DNA of 64,000 bases from Cupriavidus sp. BIS7 (lineage in GTDB: Bacteria; Pseudomonadota; Gammaproteobacteria; Burkholderiales; Burkholderiaceae), in contig NZ_ALOU01000016.1 in the NCBI RefSeq assembly GCF_000292345.1, forward strand, positions 62,001 to 126,000, in the 5' to 3' direction. The translations under genes and the position numbers were made by a program. Positions 8,475 to 16,862 of this stretch are shown here, in pieces. Positions within the stretch are counted from its first letter, which is position 1; every line of letters begins with the position of its first letter. The notes below the pieces were generated by a model. It searched no databases and was not told the origin of the DNA. It saw nothing but the letters and a program-made list of their open reading frames with translations.

Positions 8475-8592
8475 GTAACAGGGCCGGTATCTCGCATCTG
8501 TTCTGGTTCCGGTCCCAAAGGCTTGTGCCTGTTGGCAAGTCAGGCGGGCCGATAGGCTGGTGACATGTTTTTCCGACCGAGGAGCCCATGCC

Positions 8593-8985
8593 ATGTCGCC
8601 CACAGAATCCGTCGAGCCCATCTCCAGAACCATCCAGATGGTTGCCGGTCAGTGCTTCAATATTCACTTGATTGCCGGCTCGGTCGTGCATGTCGAGCAT
8701 GGCCGCATCGCCGTGACTGCTGCGCCACGCTGGCTGGCGGGCGGCGTCAGCCAGGCCGCACACGCATTGTGTGCCGGGGGCGTACTTGTGATCGATGCCG
8801 CCGGCTGGACGTGCCTGTCGGCGCAAGGCCAGGCGCAATTCAGAATCATCGAGCCCGCACAGCGCCCGGCATGGTGGCGGCTGATAAAATTGCGCCTTGG
8901 CCGTTCTGGCTCCCTGCTGGGTAACTCCCGGCCACCAGACACCAAGGCCGCAGAACCATCGGTACCCCATGCTACGTCTCAGTGA
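8593..8985 (+). CDS. DUF2917-like small protein, 130 aa
   Basis: The sequence has a short cupin-like beta pattern: a GQCFNIHL segment, then VHVEHGRIAVTAAPRW, then a GGVLVIDAAG turn. This fits DUF2917, a small family in Burkholderiales that often lies opposite MocR regulators. GAGGAG precedes the ATG. The last residues after about position 95 (RPAWWRLIKLRLGRSG and on) are basic and low in conservation. The end overlaps the following oxidoreductase gene by 17 nt. No signal peptide. Function unknown; control by the divergent MocR protein is inferred from the layout. Confidence 0.65.
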   Translation: MSPTESVEPISRTIQMVAGQCFNIHLIAGSVVHVEHGRIAVTAAPRWLAGGVSQAAHALCAGGVLVIDAAGWTCLSAQGQAQFRIIEPAQRPAWWRLIKLRLGRSGSLLGNSRPPDTKAAEPSVPHATSQ

Positions 8986-10591
8986 AGTCAAACTCCCGCT
9001 CGACCATTCCGAAAGCGACCTGGAAGCTGCCGTGCGCAGCCATCTTGCGCAGATCGGTGTCAAGGGCGACGGGCTCATCGGTTTTACCGTCTTTCGTCGC
9101 GCGCACGATGCACGCAAGCGCGACGATATCAAGCTGACCTACATCATCGACATCGAGGTCAAGGACGAAGACGCCGCCGTGAAGCGGATGGCGCGCAAGC
9201 CGAACTGGAGCGTGACGCCGGACATGACCTACCACTTCGTGGCCCGCGCGCCCGAAGGCGGGCCGAAGTCGCGCCCGGTGGTGATTGGCCTGGGCCCGTG
9301 CGGCCTGCTGGCCGGCCTGATCCTGGCGCAGATGGGGTTTCGCCCGATCATCCTCGAACGCGGCAAGGAAGTGCGCGAGCGGACCAAGGACACGTTCGGC
9401 CTCTGGCGCAAGAGCGTGCTGAATCCAGAGTCGAACGTGCAGTTTGGCGAAGGCGGCGCAGGCACGTTCTCGGACGGCAAACTCTACAGCCAGATCAAGG
9501 ACCCGAAGCACTATGGCCGCAAGGTGCTCAACGAGTTCGTGAGGGCCGGGGCGCCCGAGGATATCCTGTACAAGGCGCGTCCGCACATCGGCACGTTCCG
9601 GCTGGTAAGCATGGTCGAGAAGATGCGCGCCGAGATGCTGTCGCTGGGCGCCGAGATCCGCTTCGAGACCCGCGTGGACGATATCGACATCGACAATGGC
9701 CAGGTGCGCGGCCTGAAGCTGTCCACCGGCGACTACCTGCCATGCGATCACGTGATCCTGGCCGTAGGCCACAGCGCGCGAGACACGTTCGAGATGCTCC
9801 ACGACCGCGGCGTGTTCATGGAAGCCAAGCCGTTCTCGCTGGGCTTCCGCATCGAGCATCCTCAGGGGCTGATCAATCGCAGCCGTTTCGGCAAGTACGC
9901 CGGCAACAAGCTGCTGGGCGCGGCCGACTACAAGGTTGTGCACCATGCCAGCAACGGTCGCGCCGTGTACAGCTTCTGCATGTGCCCGGGCGGCACCGTG
10001 GTGGCTGCGGCATCCGAGCCGGGTCGTCTGGTGACCAACGGCATGAGCCAGTATTACCGGGCGGAGCGCAATGCCAACGCCGGTATCGTCGTGGGCATCA
10101 CACCCGAGCAGGACTTCCCGGGCGGCCCGCTGGCAGGCATTGCATTCCAGCGCAAATGGGAAGAGCGCGCGTTCGCGCTGGGCGGTAGCGACTACCGTGC
10201 GCCAGGGCAACTGGTTGGTGACTTCATCGCTGGCCGTGCGTCGACGGCACTCGGATCGGTGGAGCCATCGTACAAGCCCGGCGTGACGCCGACCGACCTG
10301 AGCACGTCCTTGCCTGACTACGTTATCGATGCGATTCGCGAAGCGCTGCCCGAGATCGACAAGAAGATTGCCGGGTTTGCGATGCACGACGCGGTGCTGA
10401 CCGGCGTGGAGACGCGTACGTCTTCGCCGCTGCGCATCCGGCGCAACAACGACGACTGCCAGAGCATCAATGTGAAGGGCCTCTATCCGGCTGGCGAAGG
10501 CGCGGGATATGCCGGCGGCATCTACTCGGCAGCGATCGACGGCATTGAAGTGGCCGAGGCGGTGGCGCTGCACATTGCGAACGGCGAGTGA
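8969..10591 (+). CDS. FAD-dependent oxidoreductase (COG2509-like)
   Basis: About 540 aa. The first 100 residues form an extra N-terminal domain. The FAD-binding Rossmann loop follows as VIGLGPCGLLAGLILAQMG, with ILERG at the end of the second strand. FGEGGAGTFSDGKL and the C-terminal PAGEGAGYAGGI motif complete the flavoprotein fold. This matches the family called FAD-dependent dehydrogenase, COG2509, whose substrate is unknown. No signal peptide. The ATG at 8969 keeps the alignment with the family start MLRLSEVKLPL. The DUF1415 gene begins at the stop codon (GTGA overlap), so the two are translationally coupled. Confidence 0.85.
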   Translation: MLRLSEVKLPLDHSESDLEAAVRSHLAQIGVKGDGLIGFTVFRRAHDARKRDDIKLTYIIDIEVKDEDAAVKRMARKPNWSVTPDMTYHFVARAPEGGPKSRPVVIGLGPCGLLAGLILAQMGFRPIILERGKEVRERTKDTFGLWRKSVLNPESNVQFGEGGAGTFSDGKLYSQIKDPKHYGRKVLNEFVRAGAPEDILYKARPHIGTFRLVSMVEKMRAEMLSLGAEIRFETRVDDIDIDNGQVRGLKLSTGDYLPCDHVILAVGHSARDTFEMLHDRGVFMEAKPFSLGFRIEHPQGLINRSRFGKYAGNKLLGAADYKVVHHASNGRAVYSFCMCPGGTVVAAASEPGRLVTNGMSQYYRAERNANAGIVVGITPEQDFPGGPLAGIAFQRKWEERAFALGGSDYRAPGQLVGDFIAGRASTALGSVEPSYKPGVTPTDLSTSLPDYVIDAIREALPEIDKKIAGFAMHDAVLTGVETRTSSPLRIRRNNDDCQSINVKGLYPAGEGAGYAGGIYSAAIDGIEVAEAVALHIANGE

Positions 10592-11163
10592 GTACGAGCA
10601 TGGCCACCCCGAACGACAACGATCGCATCATCGAGGACGTGCGCCACTGGCTGGCGCGCGCGGTGATCGGCCTGAACCTGTGCCCGTTCGCCAAGAGCGT
10701 GTACGTGAAGGACCAGGTCCGCTACGTGATCAGTGGCGCAACGCGTGACGAGGATGTGCTGGACGACCTGGAGCGCGAACTGCGCCTGCTGGAAGAGGCC
10801 GATCCGGAGAAGGTCGACACGACGCTGCTGATCGTGCCCCATGCGCTCGGCGATTTCCTGGCCTACAACGATTTCCTCTATTTCGCCGATCGCCTGCTGC
10901 GCACCATGAAGCTCGAAGGCACGTTGCAGATCGCGAGTTTCCACCCGCAGTACCAGTTCGAAGGTACCGGGCCGGACGACATCGAGAACTACACGAACCG
11001 CGCGCCGTATCCGATCCTGCATCTGCTGCGCGAGGACAGCATCGCGCGGGCCGCCGAGGCATTCCCCGACGCGGAAGACATCTACGAGCGCAACATGGAA
11101 ACCGTGCGCAAGCTCGGCCACGCCGGCTGGCTCAAGTGGATGGCCGGAAAAAGCGACCTCTGA
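10588..11163 (+). CDS. DUF1415 family protein
   Basis: The product has the conserved DUF1415 features WLARAVIGLNLCPFAKSVY near the N-terminus and ASFHPQYQFEGT with DIENYTNRAPYP in the middle, 191 aa if the GTG at 10588 is used or 187 aa from ATG 10600. The family is widespread in proteobacteria and cytosolic, without a known role. The CPF and HPQYQF segments suggest an enzyme active site. The GTG overlaps the stop codon of the oxidoreductase. A 12-bp tandem duplication at the 3' end repeats the stop codon. Confidence 0.85.
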   Translation: MSTSMATPNDNDRIIEDVRHWLARAVIGLNLCPFAKSVYVKDQVRYVISGATRDEDVLDDLERELRLLEEADPEKVDTTLLIVPHALGDFLAYNDFLYFADRLLRTMKLEGTLQIASFHPQYQFEGTGPDDIENYTNRAPYPILHLLREDSIARAAEAFPDAEDIYERNMETVRKLGHAGWLKWMAGKSDL

Positions 11164-11182
11164 CGCGACCTCTGACGCGGCC

Positions 11183-11204
11183 CCTGACCGGGGAGCCGGT
11201 CAGG
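11183..11204. terminator. Stem-loop between convergent DUF1415 and methyltransferase genes
   Basis: CCTGACCGG (11183-11191) and CCGGTCAGG (11196-11204) form a perfect 9-bp stem with a GGAG loop. The right arm overlaps the stop codon of the methyltransferase gene. There is no T-tract, so action as a terminator in either direction is uncertain. Confidence 0.5.
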
Positions 11205-12030
11205 GTGTGATGAAGAAGCGCTCGCCCAGTTCTTCAAGGCCGACCGATTCGAGCACCTGCTGCAGCCGCTCGGCGGGCCGGCGGCGCGGAAGGTCCTTGA
11301 ACTGGGCGATGATCAGCTCGTTCTTCATTGAGTGCTCCCAGCCCACCAGCTCCGTCACGCTGACCTGATAGCCATGCGCTTCGAGTTGCAGGCAGCGCAG
11401 CACGTTGGTGAGCTGGCTGCCGAACTCGCGCGTGTGCAGCGGGTGGCGCCAGATCTCGGTCAGGGGATTGCCTGCCAGCAGCTTTCCCTTGTGCTTGCGC
11501 AGCACGCTGGCCACCTCGGCCTGACAGCAGGGCACCAGCACGATATGCCGCGCCTGCTTGGCCAGCGCGAAGCGGATGGCGTCATCGGTGGCGGTATTGC
11601 ACGCGTGCAGCGCCGTGACGACGTCAATCGCCTGGGGCAGGGCAGACGATGTGATCGAATCGGCCACTGACAGGTTCAGGAACGACATTCCGCCGAAGCC
11701 GAGCCGGCTGGCCAGTGCCTGCGAACTGGTGACCAGTTCCTCGCGCGTCTCGATGCCGTAGATGTGCGAACTGTCCTTCAGGTCTTTGAAGAACAGGTCA
11801 TAGAGGATGAAGCCGAGGTACGACTTGCCCGCGCCGTGGTCGACCAGCGAGACCGCGCCTTTGTCGTCCTTCACCTCGCGCAGCAGCGGCTCGATGAACT
11901 GGAACAGGTGATAGACCTGCTTGAGCTTGCGGCGGCTGTCCTGGTTCATCTTGCCGTCACGCGTCAGGATATGGAGTTCCTTGAGCAGTTCAACGGACTG
12001 GCCGGGACGGACTTCGTAGGTGCTTGACAT
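11200..12030 (-). CDS. Class I SAM-dependent methyltransferase
   Basis: About 276 aa. The SAM-binding loop is VSLVDHGAGKSYLGFILYD, a D-x-G-x-G-K variant, followed by the acidic strand end YGIETREE. The later VTALHACNTATD and VPCCQAEVA match motif IV of RNA-type methyltransferases of the Methyltransf_32 group. The substrate is unknown. It is probably cytosolic. The start is ATG 12030; a TTG 27 nt upstream would extend it, and neither has a clear ribosome binding site. It is divergent from the FapA-like gene. Confidence 0.8.
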   Translation of the reverse strand: MSSTYEVRPGQSVELLKELHILTRDGKMNQDSRRKLKQVYHLFQFIEPLLREVKDDKGAVSLVDHGAGKSYLGFILYDLFFKDLKDSSHIYGIETREELVTSSQALASRLGFGGMSFLNLSVADSITSSALPQAIDVVTALHACNTATDDAIRFALAKQARHIVLVPCCQAEVASVLRKHKGKLLAGNPLTEIWRHPLHTREFGSQLTNVLRCLQLEAHGYQVSVTELVGWEHSMKNELIIAQFKDLPRRRPAERLQQVLESVGLEELGERFFITP

Positions 12031-12244
12031 CAGGGGGCCTGCGGCGGGGGACTTCAAAGGCCGATAGTTTACCGAAATTGCGCGGCCCCCACTTTTGTGG
12101 GCTCAAGTTCACTCTGCAAATGCCGTTGAGCAAGCATCGACGACAAGCAGGGTTGGCGACGGATTCGGTGGGTCTTTGCGGAAAGTCCCCGGGCCAAAAG
12201 GGCCCAGGCCGGCTGTTGCGACATGCAGCAAGAAGCGGGGACAC

Positions 12245-13858
12245 ATGACAGCCGACGCGGGATTGCGCCTGGAACTCAGTCAGCCTGGGGACCAGGTCAG
12301 GGCGTGCTTTACACCGGAGCCGGGGCGTTTGCCGCCCGATCGCGCCAGTCTTGAGAATTGCCTGGCCTATCAAGGCTGGCAAGGGGCGCGGCTCAATGCC
12401 GCTGCCGTGACCGGTTTCCTGACGCAGTGCCAATTGACCGATCGCGAGATTGACGCGGTGATCGGCAACATTCTCGATGGCGAATTCGAGCTTGAGATCA
12501 CGGCGGACAAACTGCGGCTGCTGCTGACACTGGTACCTCCGGAGGGCGGCCAGCCGATCACGGCCGATGAGATCGCGGCCGCTGCTGCATCGATGGGCGT
12601 GGCGGCATTGGTCGACACGGCGGCGATCGGTGTGGCGCTCCAGGCCGGCAGTTGCGAGGGCCGGGAGATTGCGCGTGGCGTGGCACCCGTGCAGGGCACG
12701 CCGGCGCGCTTCGAGAGCCTCGTCAAGCCGCCCAAACCTGCGCAGGTGGAAAACGAGGACGATCGCGTCGACTTGCGCGATCTGGGCAGCCTGCTGCTCG
12801 TCAATCCCGGTACCGCGCTGATGCGGCGTACGCCGGCCAGATCGGGCAAGGATGGCATGGACGTGTTCGGCAAGCCCATTCCCGCCGACCCGGTGGTGGA
12901 TACGCCGTTCGCGTCCGAGTTGACTGGTGTGGCTGCCGATCCGAACAATCCGCTGCTGCTGATTGCCGTGATTGCAGGCTCGCCACGCGTGCTGCCCAAC
13001 GGCGTGATTGTCAGCCCGGTGGTCGACGTCGAAGCCGTCGACCTGCATTCGGGCAATGTCAATTTCGATGGATCGCTGCGCGTTTCCGGAGATATCCGCA
13101 CGGGCATGTCCGTGCGCGTGACCGGCGATGTGGTGGTTCAGGGCACGATCGAGGCAGCCAGCGTGCGCGCGGGCGGCGACGTGATCGTCAAGGGCGGCAT
13201 CATCGGCAAGGCCGAAACCGCACATGGCGGCGCGCCCAGCGAGATTGCCAGCGTGCGTAGCAAGGGTTCGGTCCATGCGCGCTTTATCCAGAATGCGATC
13301 GTCGAGGCGGACGCCGAGGTGAACGTGGAAAGCGGTATCCGCCAGAGCGACGTATCGGCGGGCCAGCGTGTGGTGGTTGGCACGTCCACCGGGCCGGGCA
13401 GCATCAGCGGCGGACGCACGCGCGCATTGCTTGGCGTCAACACGGCAACGCTGGGCGCGCCCGCGGGCACTGCTACCGTCGTGCAGGTCGGACTCAATCC
13501 TTTTGCCGACGAACAGAAAGCGGAACTGGAGGCGCGACGTCGCAAGGTGCTCGAGGAGCAGGCCAAACTGCAGCAGCTCGTGGCGTTCTTCGCCAAGCAT
13601 CCAGAGCGGGCCACTGGCGATATTCGCGAGAAAGCGCGTGCCACGATGTACAAGATCAATCGCGACTTGTTCGAGCTCGATGCGGAGATCGCCAGGGTGG
13701 CCGAACAGATCAAGCCGTCCGAGCAGGCCGTGATCGCGGTTGGCCGCCGCATCCATGGCGGCGTGACGCTGCAGGTCGGTCACAAGGTCCTCAAGGTCAT
13801 GGAAGACAAGACCGGCGGGCAGGTTCGCGTGGTGGACGACCGTATCACGGTCAGCTGA
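12245..13858 (+). CDS. FapA/DUF342 family polymer-like protein
   Basis: About 537 aa. The N-terminal 190 residues are a mixed domain. The centre (about 270-410) is a right-handed beta-helix rich in V-x-G-x-V repeats (GDIRTGMSVRVTGDVVVQG, GGDVIVKGGIIG). The C-terminal segment is a coiled coil (EARRRKVLEEQAKLQQL) and a final beta tail. This is the flagellar assembly protein A / DUF342 architecture, where the beta-helix is thought to assemble polymers. No flagellar gene is nearby. There is no signal peptide, so it is cytosolic. The ATG at 12245 follows an AAGAAG-like site. Confidence 0.82.
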   Translation: MTADAGLRLELSQPGDQVRACFTPEPGRLPPDRASLENCLAYQGWQGARLNAAAVTGFLTQCQLTDREIDAVIGNILDGEFELEITADKLRLLLTLVPPEGGQPITADEIAAAAASMGVAALVDTAAIGVALQAGSCEGREIARGVAPVQGTPARFESLVKPPKPAQVENEDDRVDLRDLGSLLLVNPGTALMRRTPARSGKDGMDVFGKPIPADPVVDTPFASELTGVAADPNNPLLLIAVIAGSPRVLPNGVIVSPVVDVEAVDLHSGNVNFDGSLRVSGDIRTGMSVRVTGDVVVQGTIEAASVRAGGDVIVKGGIIGKAETAHGGAPSEIASVRSKGSVHARFIQNAIVEADAEVNVESGIRQSDVSAGQRVVVGTSTGPGSISGGRTRALLGVNTATLGAPAGTATVVQVGLNPFADEQKAELEARRRKVLEEQAKLQQLVAFFAKHPERATGDIREKARATMYKINRDLFELDAEIARVAEQIKPSEQAVIAVGRRIHGGVTLQVGHKVLKVMEDKTGGQVRVVDDRITVS

Positions 13859-14352
13859 CCCGCCCCGCATTCTCTCCGGGGCTGGCCGATCCGCGGTACG
13901 GCACGCGTTTGGCACGCGTTACGGCCCGCGTGACACGTTACGCCTTCCGTACGTGACCTGCGGGCGCCCGCATCAGGCGCTACCGCATGCGCGCATCCTG
14001 CTGCTGTCGGACAATATGTGGATGCATGTGCCGTCATCGCTGCGCGCAAGCAGTGTGCGGAGCATCTGCTCACGTCTGCGCCGATCAAGCGCATGGAGGC
14101 GGTGCTCATGCGCATGCTTGGCGATGACGACGAGGGGGCAGGTTCGTTGTCGGATGAGGAGTCAGCGTTCGGATCGCATCGTCGATCGACGAATCTGTAG
14201 CTGAGAGATTGCCTCTTCGGTGCAAATTACGATGTGCTCGTAGGCCTGTGGATGAGACAAATCGTATTTTGCAGGCCCCCCGGTTTTTCATCGATCTTCG
14301 CGCCTAGAATCTCCGTCATCCATTGTGGATGCCAACCAGCAAGGAGAACGCG
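13859..14352. other. Intergenic region, 494 bp, no firm gene
   Basis: This gap lies between the FapA-like gene and the 109-aa gene. It contains short open frames on the + strand (14018-14200 and 13953-14204), but neither has a ribosome binding site or a recognisable product. A stretch of ACGCGTT/CGTTACG repeats sits near 13905-13945. The last 60 bp hold the AAGGAG site of the next gene. I see no clear terminator or RNA. Confidence 0.5.
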
Positions 14353-14682
14353 ATGATGGAAATGATTCTGGATGATCAATCCGTACGGTGCAGTGTGGCG
14401 CCCGTACTGGCGCAGTGTGGCGACGGCGGGGTGCCTGGCAATCCCGAGGCAGCGCATCTGCGGGCAGCCGACGAACTGCTGCGGCGTCACGGCATGTCGC
14501 TGGCGGACTGCGAGGTATCGCGTGTCGATGCCGGCTTCGATGGCGCCGATGGCTCTGTGCTGTTTGTGGTGCGGGTGGGCAGCGACATCGACGCGTTCGC
14601 CCTCAACGAGGCGCTGACGGCAGTGCAACTCGCGCGTGGGCTTTCGCCTTCGACGGAACTCGACGTCGTATTTCAGTCATGA
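14353..14682 (+). CDS. Upstream partner of the HEPN-like gene, 109 aa, unknown function
   Basis: ATG 14353 is preceded by AAGGAG (14341-14346, spacing 6). The product is a small alpha/beta protein: a helix AAHLRAADELLRRHG, then DGSVLFVVRVGSDIDAFALNE and a final ELDVVFQS strand. Its stop codon overlaps the start of the next gene (ATGA), so the two proteins are translationally coupled, the usual layout of toxin-antitoxin pairs. The GSDIDAF stretch resembles part of a nucleotidyltransferase active site, but the preceding GS loop is missing, so I do not call it one. Function unknown. Confidence 0.65.
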   Translation: MMEMILDDQSVRCSVAPVLAQCGDGGVPGNPEAAHLRAADELLRRHGMSLADCEVSRVDAGFDGADGSVLFVVRVGSDIDAFALNEALTAVQLARGLSPSTELDVVFQS

Positions 14683-15089
14683 GCGTCGCGGCGAGGGACA
14701 TTCTCCATTGCGCTTTCGGTATTGCCGAGGCGGCGGTGGGGGAGGCGAACTACCGTTCGGTGATAAGCCGCAGCTACTACGCGGCTTATCACGCAGCCTA
14801 TGCGTGGCACGCGGCGCTGCCTGTGCCGGGCAGCGCCGGCTACTACCAGACCGGCGCGCACGAGACGCTCGTCAACCAGCTTTATCGGCCCGGGCTGAAG
14901 CGGTCACACGCTGCCTATTGGCAATCCATCGCACTTGCAAGGATGCTGAATCGCGGCAGGCTGCTTCGGGCTGAAGCGGACTACCGCGTGAACGTGATGG
15001 TGGAGCGTGGAAAGATGGCGGATGCGCTCAGCAACAATGCGGCCATTGTCGATCGGTGCGCAGACGGAGGTTGCCATGCCGGAGCTTGA
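14679..15089 (+). CDS. HEPN-domain-like protein (UPF0332 type)
   Basis: A 136-aa helical protein. ILHCAFGIAEAAVGEANYRSVISRSYYAAYHAAYAW fits the UPF0332/HEPN pattern in which an ArxYYAxxHAA segment forms the core. The arginine at 31 and histidine at 38 give an R-x6-H motif, the form of ribonuclease active site seen in HEPN toxins. A second long helix region (AIALARMLNRGRLLRAEADY type) follows. The gene starts inside the stop codon of the preceding gene (ATGA). In MNT/HEPN systems the partner is a nucleotidyltransferase, which is not seen here. Toxin activity is an inference. Confidence 0.6.
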   Translation: MSVAARDILHCAFGIAEAAVGEANYRSVISRSYYAAYHAAYAWHAALPVPGSAGYYQTGAHETLVNQLYRPGLKRSHAAYWQSIALARMLNRGRLLRAEADYRVNVMVERGKMADALSNNAAIVDRCADGGCHAGA

Positions 15090-15272
15090 TTCGCACTTGC
15101 CCCAGTTGGCGCAGCGATTACGAAGTTGCACGACACTGCATGCAGCGGCTGCTGCGACAACTGCTGCGCTCGGGTACCAAAACCCGCGGTTACCAAGCCC
15201 GCGGTTACCAAGCCCGCGATTACCAAGCCTGCGATTACCAAGCCTGCGATTACCAAAACCCGCGCTTATCAA
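15076..15272 (+). other. Possible third open frame of the HEPN module, running into the minisatellite
   Basis: An ATG at 15076 has GGAGG 5 nt upstream (15066-15070) and overlaps the HEPN stop by 14 nt. It encodes MPELDSHLPQLAQRLRS and about 15 further ordinary residues before entering the 15-bp repeats, which it reads as PRLPS units. The frame then passes through the tRNA-Thr terminator and antisense to the tRNA, stopping at 15663, so the downstream part is unlikely to be a real protein. It may be a gene remnant whose 3' end was replaced by repeat expansion. Confidence 0.35.
15183..15272. repeat. 15-bp tandem repeat (minisatellite), five to six copies
   Basis: Units of CCCGCGGTTACCAAG stand at 15183, 15198, 15213, 15228 and 15243, with G-to-A and C-to-T changes accumulating left to right, and a degenerate sixth unit ends near 15272. 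A partial unit (GGTACCAA) precedes them. The 15-bp period keeps any open frame in register. The array lies between the HEPN-like gene and the terminator of tRNA-Thr. Confidence 0.9.
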
Positions 15273-15302
15273 AACCACGCTTGGTAGAACGCTACAAAGC
15301 AA

Positions 15303-15330
15303 AAAGGGCAACCCAGACGGGTTGCCCTTT
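15303..15330 (-). terminator. Terminator of tRNA-Thr
   Basis: A perfect 12-bp stem AAAGGGCAACCC / GGGTTGCCCTTT with an AGAC loop lies 11 nt past the tRNA 3' end. On the minus strand it is followed by T residues (the AAAAA of the + strand). Confidence 0.85.
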
Positions 15331-15341
15331 CTACTTTCAAG

Positions 15342-15417
15342 TGGTGCCGGAGATAGGAGTCGAACCTACGACCTTCGCATTACGAATGCGCTGCTCTACC
15401 AACTGAGCTACACCGGC
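15342..15417 (-). tRNA. tRNA-Thr(CGT)
   Basis: A 76-nt cloverleaf on the minus strand, starting GCCGGTGTAGCTCAG and ending in an encoded CCA. The anticodon stem CGCAT/ATGCG holds the loop TCGTA with anticodon CGT, which reads ACG. The T arm is GTAGGTTCGACTCCTA. Confidence 0.95.
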
Positions 15418-15505
15418 GAAACCTTAAACTTGCGAAACCTGCTCTACCGCTCAACCGACTTTTGCGTTGCTGCTTGCGAATTGATCGAATCGGATAGAGC
15501 CCGCA

Positions 15506-15534
15506 ATACTATCAGCGACTTTGAGCTTTGTGAA
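15506..15534 (-). promoter_or_regulatory. Promoter of tRNA-Thr
   Basis: On the minus strand the -35 TTCACA (15534-15529) and -10 TAGTAT (15511-15506) have a 17-bp spacer. The A-rich block and AAGGGGC upstream of the -35 match the tRNA-Arg promoter at 310-345. The tRNA begins about 89 nt downstream of the -10, so a leader would be processed. Confidence 0.65.
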
Positions 15535-15726
15535 GCCCCTTGCGCAGTTTTTTTCCGAAAACCCGCTTCGGCGGTCGTTGCTCAAGCATCGTCGCCCGTC
15601 GCCTCGGACGAATGCGACAGGCGTAAGCATCGCACGAGTGGCGTCCGCGTCGCGGGCAAATAAGCGGGCAATGCAGCTCTCTTTTTCACGTTTCACCAAT
15701 CCCTGCCACGCACTCGGCAGACGACG

Positions 15727-15756
15727 GAAAATGAAACAGGGCGCCGAAGCGCCCTG
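15727..15756 (-). terminator. Terminator of fbp
   Basis: CAGGGCGC / GCGCCCTG (15737-15744 and 15749-15756) with a CGAA loop lies 25 nt past the fbp stop on the minus strand, followed by a T-rich run (complement of GGAAAATGAAA). Confidence 0.8.
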
Positions 15757-15780
15757 GTCCAGTTTTCGCTGAGGTCCGGA

Positions 15781-16797
15781 TTAAGCCTTGGCGGCGTCTT
15801 CCTGGTGGTATCGCGTGACGCGATCGACTTCGTTCTTCGAGCCAAGAATCACCGAAACGCGCTGGTGGAGCTTGGTCGGTTCCACGTCGAGGATGCGCTG
15901 ATGTCCGTTGGTGGCGGCGCCACCAGCCTGTTCGACCAGGAATGCCATCGGATTGGCTTCATACATCAGACGCAGCTTGCCCGGCTTCTCGGGCTCGCGC
16001 TTGTCCCACGGATACATGAAGATGCCGCCGCGCGTCAGGATGCGGTGCACATCGGCCACCATCGAGGCGACCCAGCGCATATTGAAGTTCTTGCCGCGCG
16101 GGCCTTCATCACCGGCCAGGCATTCGTCGATGTACTTGCGCACGGGCGGGGCCCAGTGCCGCATGTTGGACATATTGATCGCGAATTCCTTGGTGTCTTC
16201 CGGGATCTTCACGTCCGATTGCGTCAGCACGAAACTGCCGGCCTCGCGGTCCAGCGTGAACATGTGCACGCCATTGCCGACGGTCAGCACCAGCGTGGTC
16301 TGCGGACCGTACACGGCGTAGCCGGCAGCCACCTGATGCGTGCCCGGCTGCATGAAGTCGTGCTCGGTCACGGTCTGGCCCGGCTTGGGCATGTGCAGGA
16401 CCGAGAAGATCGTACCGATCGACACGTTCACGTCGATGTTCGACGAACCGTCGAGCGGATCGAACATCAGCAGGTATTCGCCCTTCGGGTAACGGTTCGG
16501 GATTTCGTAGAACGAATCCATCTCTTCGGAAGCCATCGCCGCGAGGTGGCCGCCCCATTCGTTGGCGTCCAGCAGCACTTCGTTGGCGATTACGTCGAGC
16601 TTCTGCTGCGTTTCGCCCTGAATGTTGCCGGTGCCGGCCGAGCCCAGTACGCCCGCGAGGGCGCCCTTGCTGACGGCGTTGGAAATGGCCTTGCAGGCAC
16701 GCGCAACCACTTCAATCAGCAGGCGGAGTTCCGGCTGGATCGTGTTGTGCTTGCGCTGCTCCTCGACCAGATAGCGGGTGAGGCTGATGCGTGTCAT
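15781..16797 (-). CDS. fbp: Class I fructose-1,6-bisphosphatase
   Basis: A 338-aa enzyme that removes the 1-phosphate of fructose-1,6-bisphosphate in gluconeogenesis (and the Calvin cycle, if the host has one). The metal-binding motifs are visible: SEEMDS for the first Glu, [11 protein letters not shown] for the central Asp-Pro-Leu-Asp-Gly loop, and [12 protein letters not shown] and [12 protein letters not shown] further on. The length fits the class I family. The start is ATG 16797 behind AAGGAG. It is 65 bp downstream of pepN on the same strand and may share its transcript. A strong stem-loop terminator follows. Confidence 0.97.
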   Translation of the reverse strand: MTRISLTRYLVEEQRKHNTIQPELRLLIEVVARACKAISNAVSKGALAGVLGSAGTGNIQGETQQKLDVIANEVLLDANEWGGHLAAMASEEMDSFYEIPNRYPKGEYLLMFDPLDGSSNIDVNVSIGTIFSVLHMPKPGQTVTEHDFMQPGTHQVAAGYAVYGPQTTLVLTVGNGVHMFTLDREAGSFVLTQSDVKIPEDTKEFAINMSNMRHWAPPVRKYIDECLAGDEGPRGKNFNMRWVASMVADVHRILTRGGIFMYPWDKREPEKPGKLRLMYEANPMAFLVEQAGGAATNGHQRILDVEPTKLHQRVSVILGSKNEVDRVTRYHQEDAAKA

Positions 16798-16862
16798 GGT
16801 GGGGTTCTCCTTGGATGGCCGCAATTCTACATGTGTGCAGCTACGGACATGTCCAATCCGGG

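Noticed and set aside
14018..14200. 60-codon frame in the gap before the HEPN module
   Set aside because: No ribosome binding site and no recognisable composition; kept only as part of the intergenic note.
14353..14682. GSDIDAF stretch as a nucleotidyltransferase active site
   Set aside because: The GS loop and the third acidic residue at the usual distance are not visible, so a MNT-type partner is not supported.
15183..15272. Short repeats considered as a CRISPR array
   Set aside because: Units are directly adjacent 15-mers without spacers, so it is a minisatellite; no cas gene is present.
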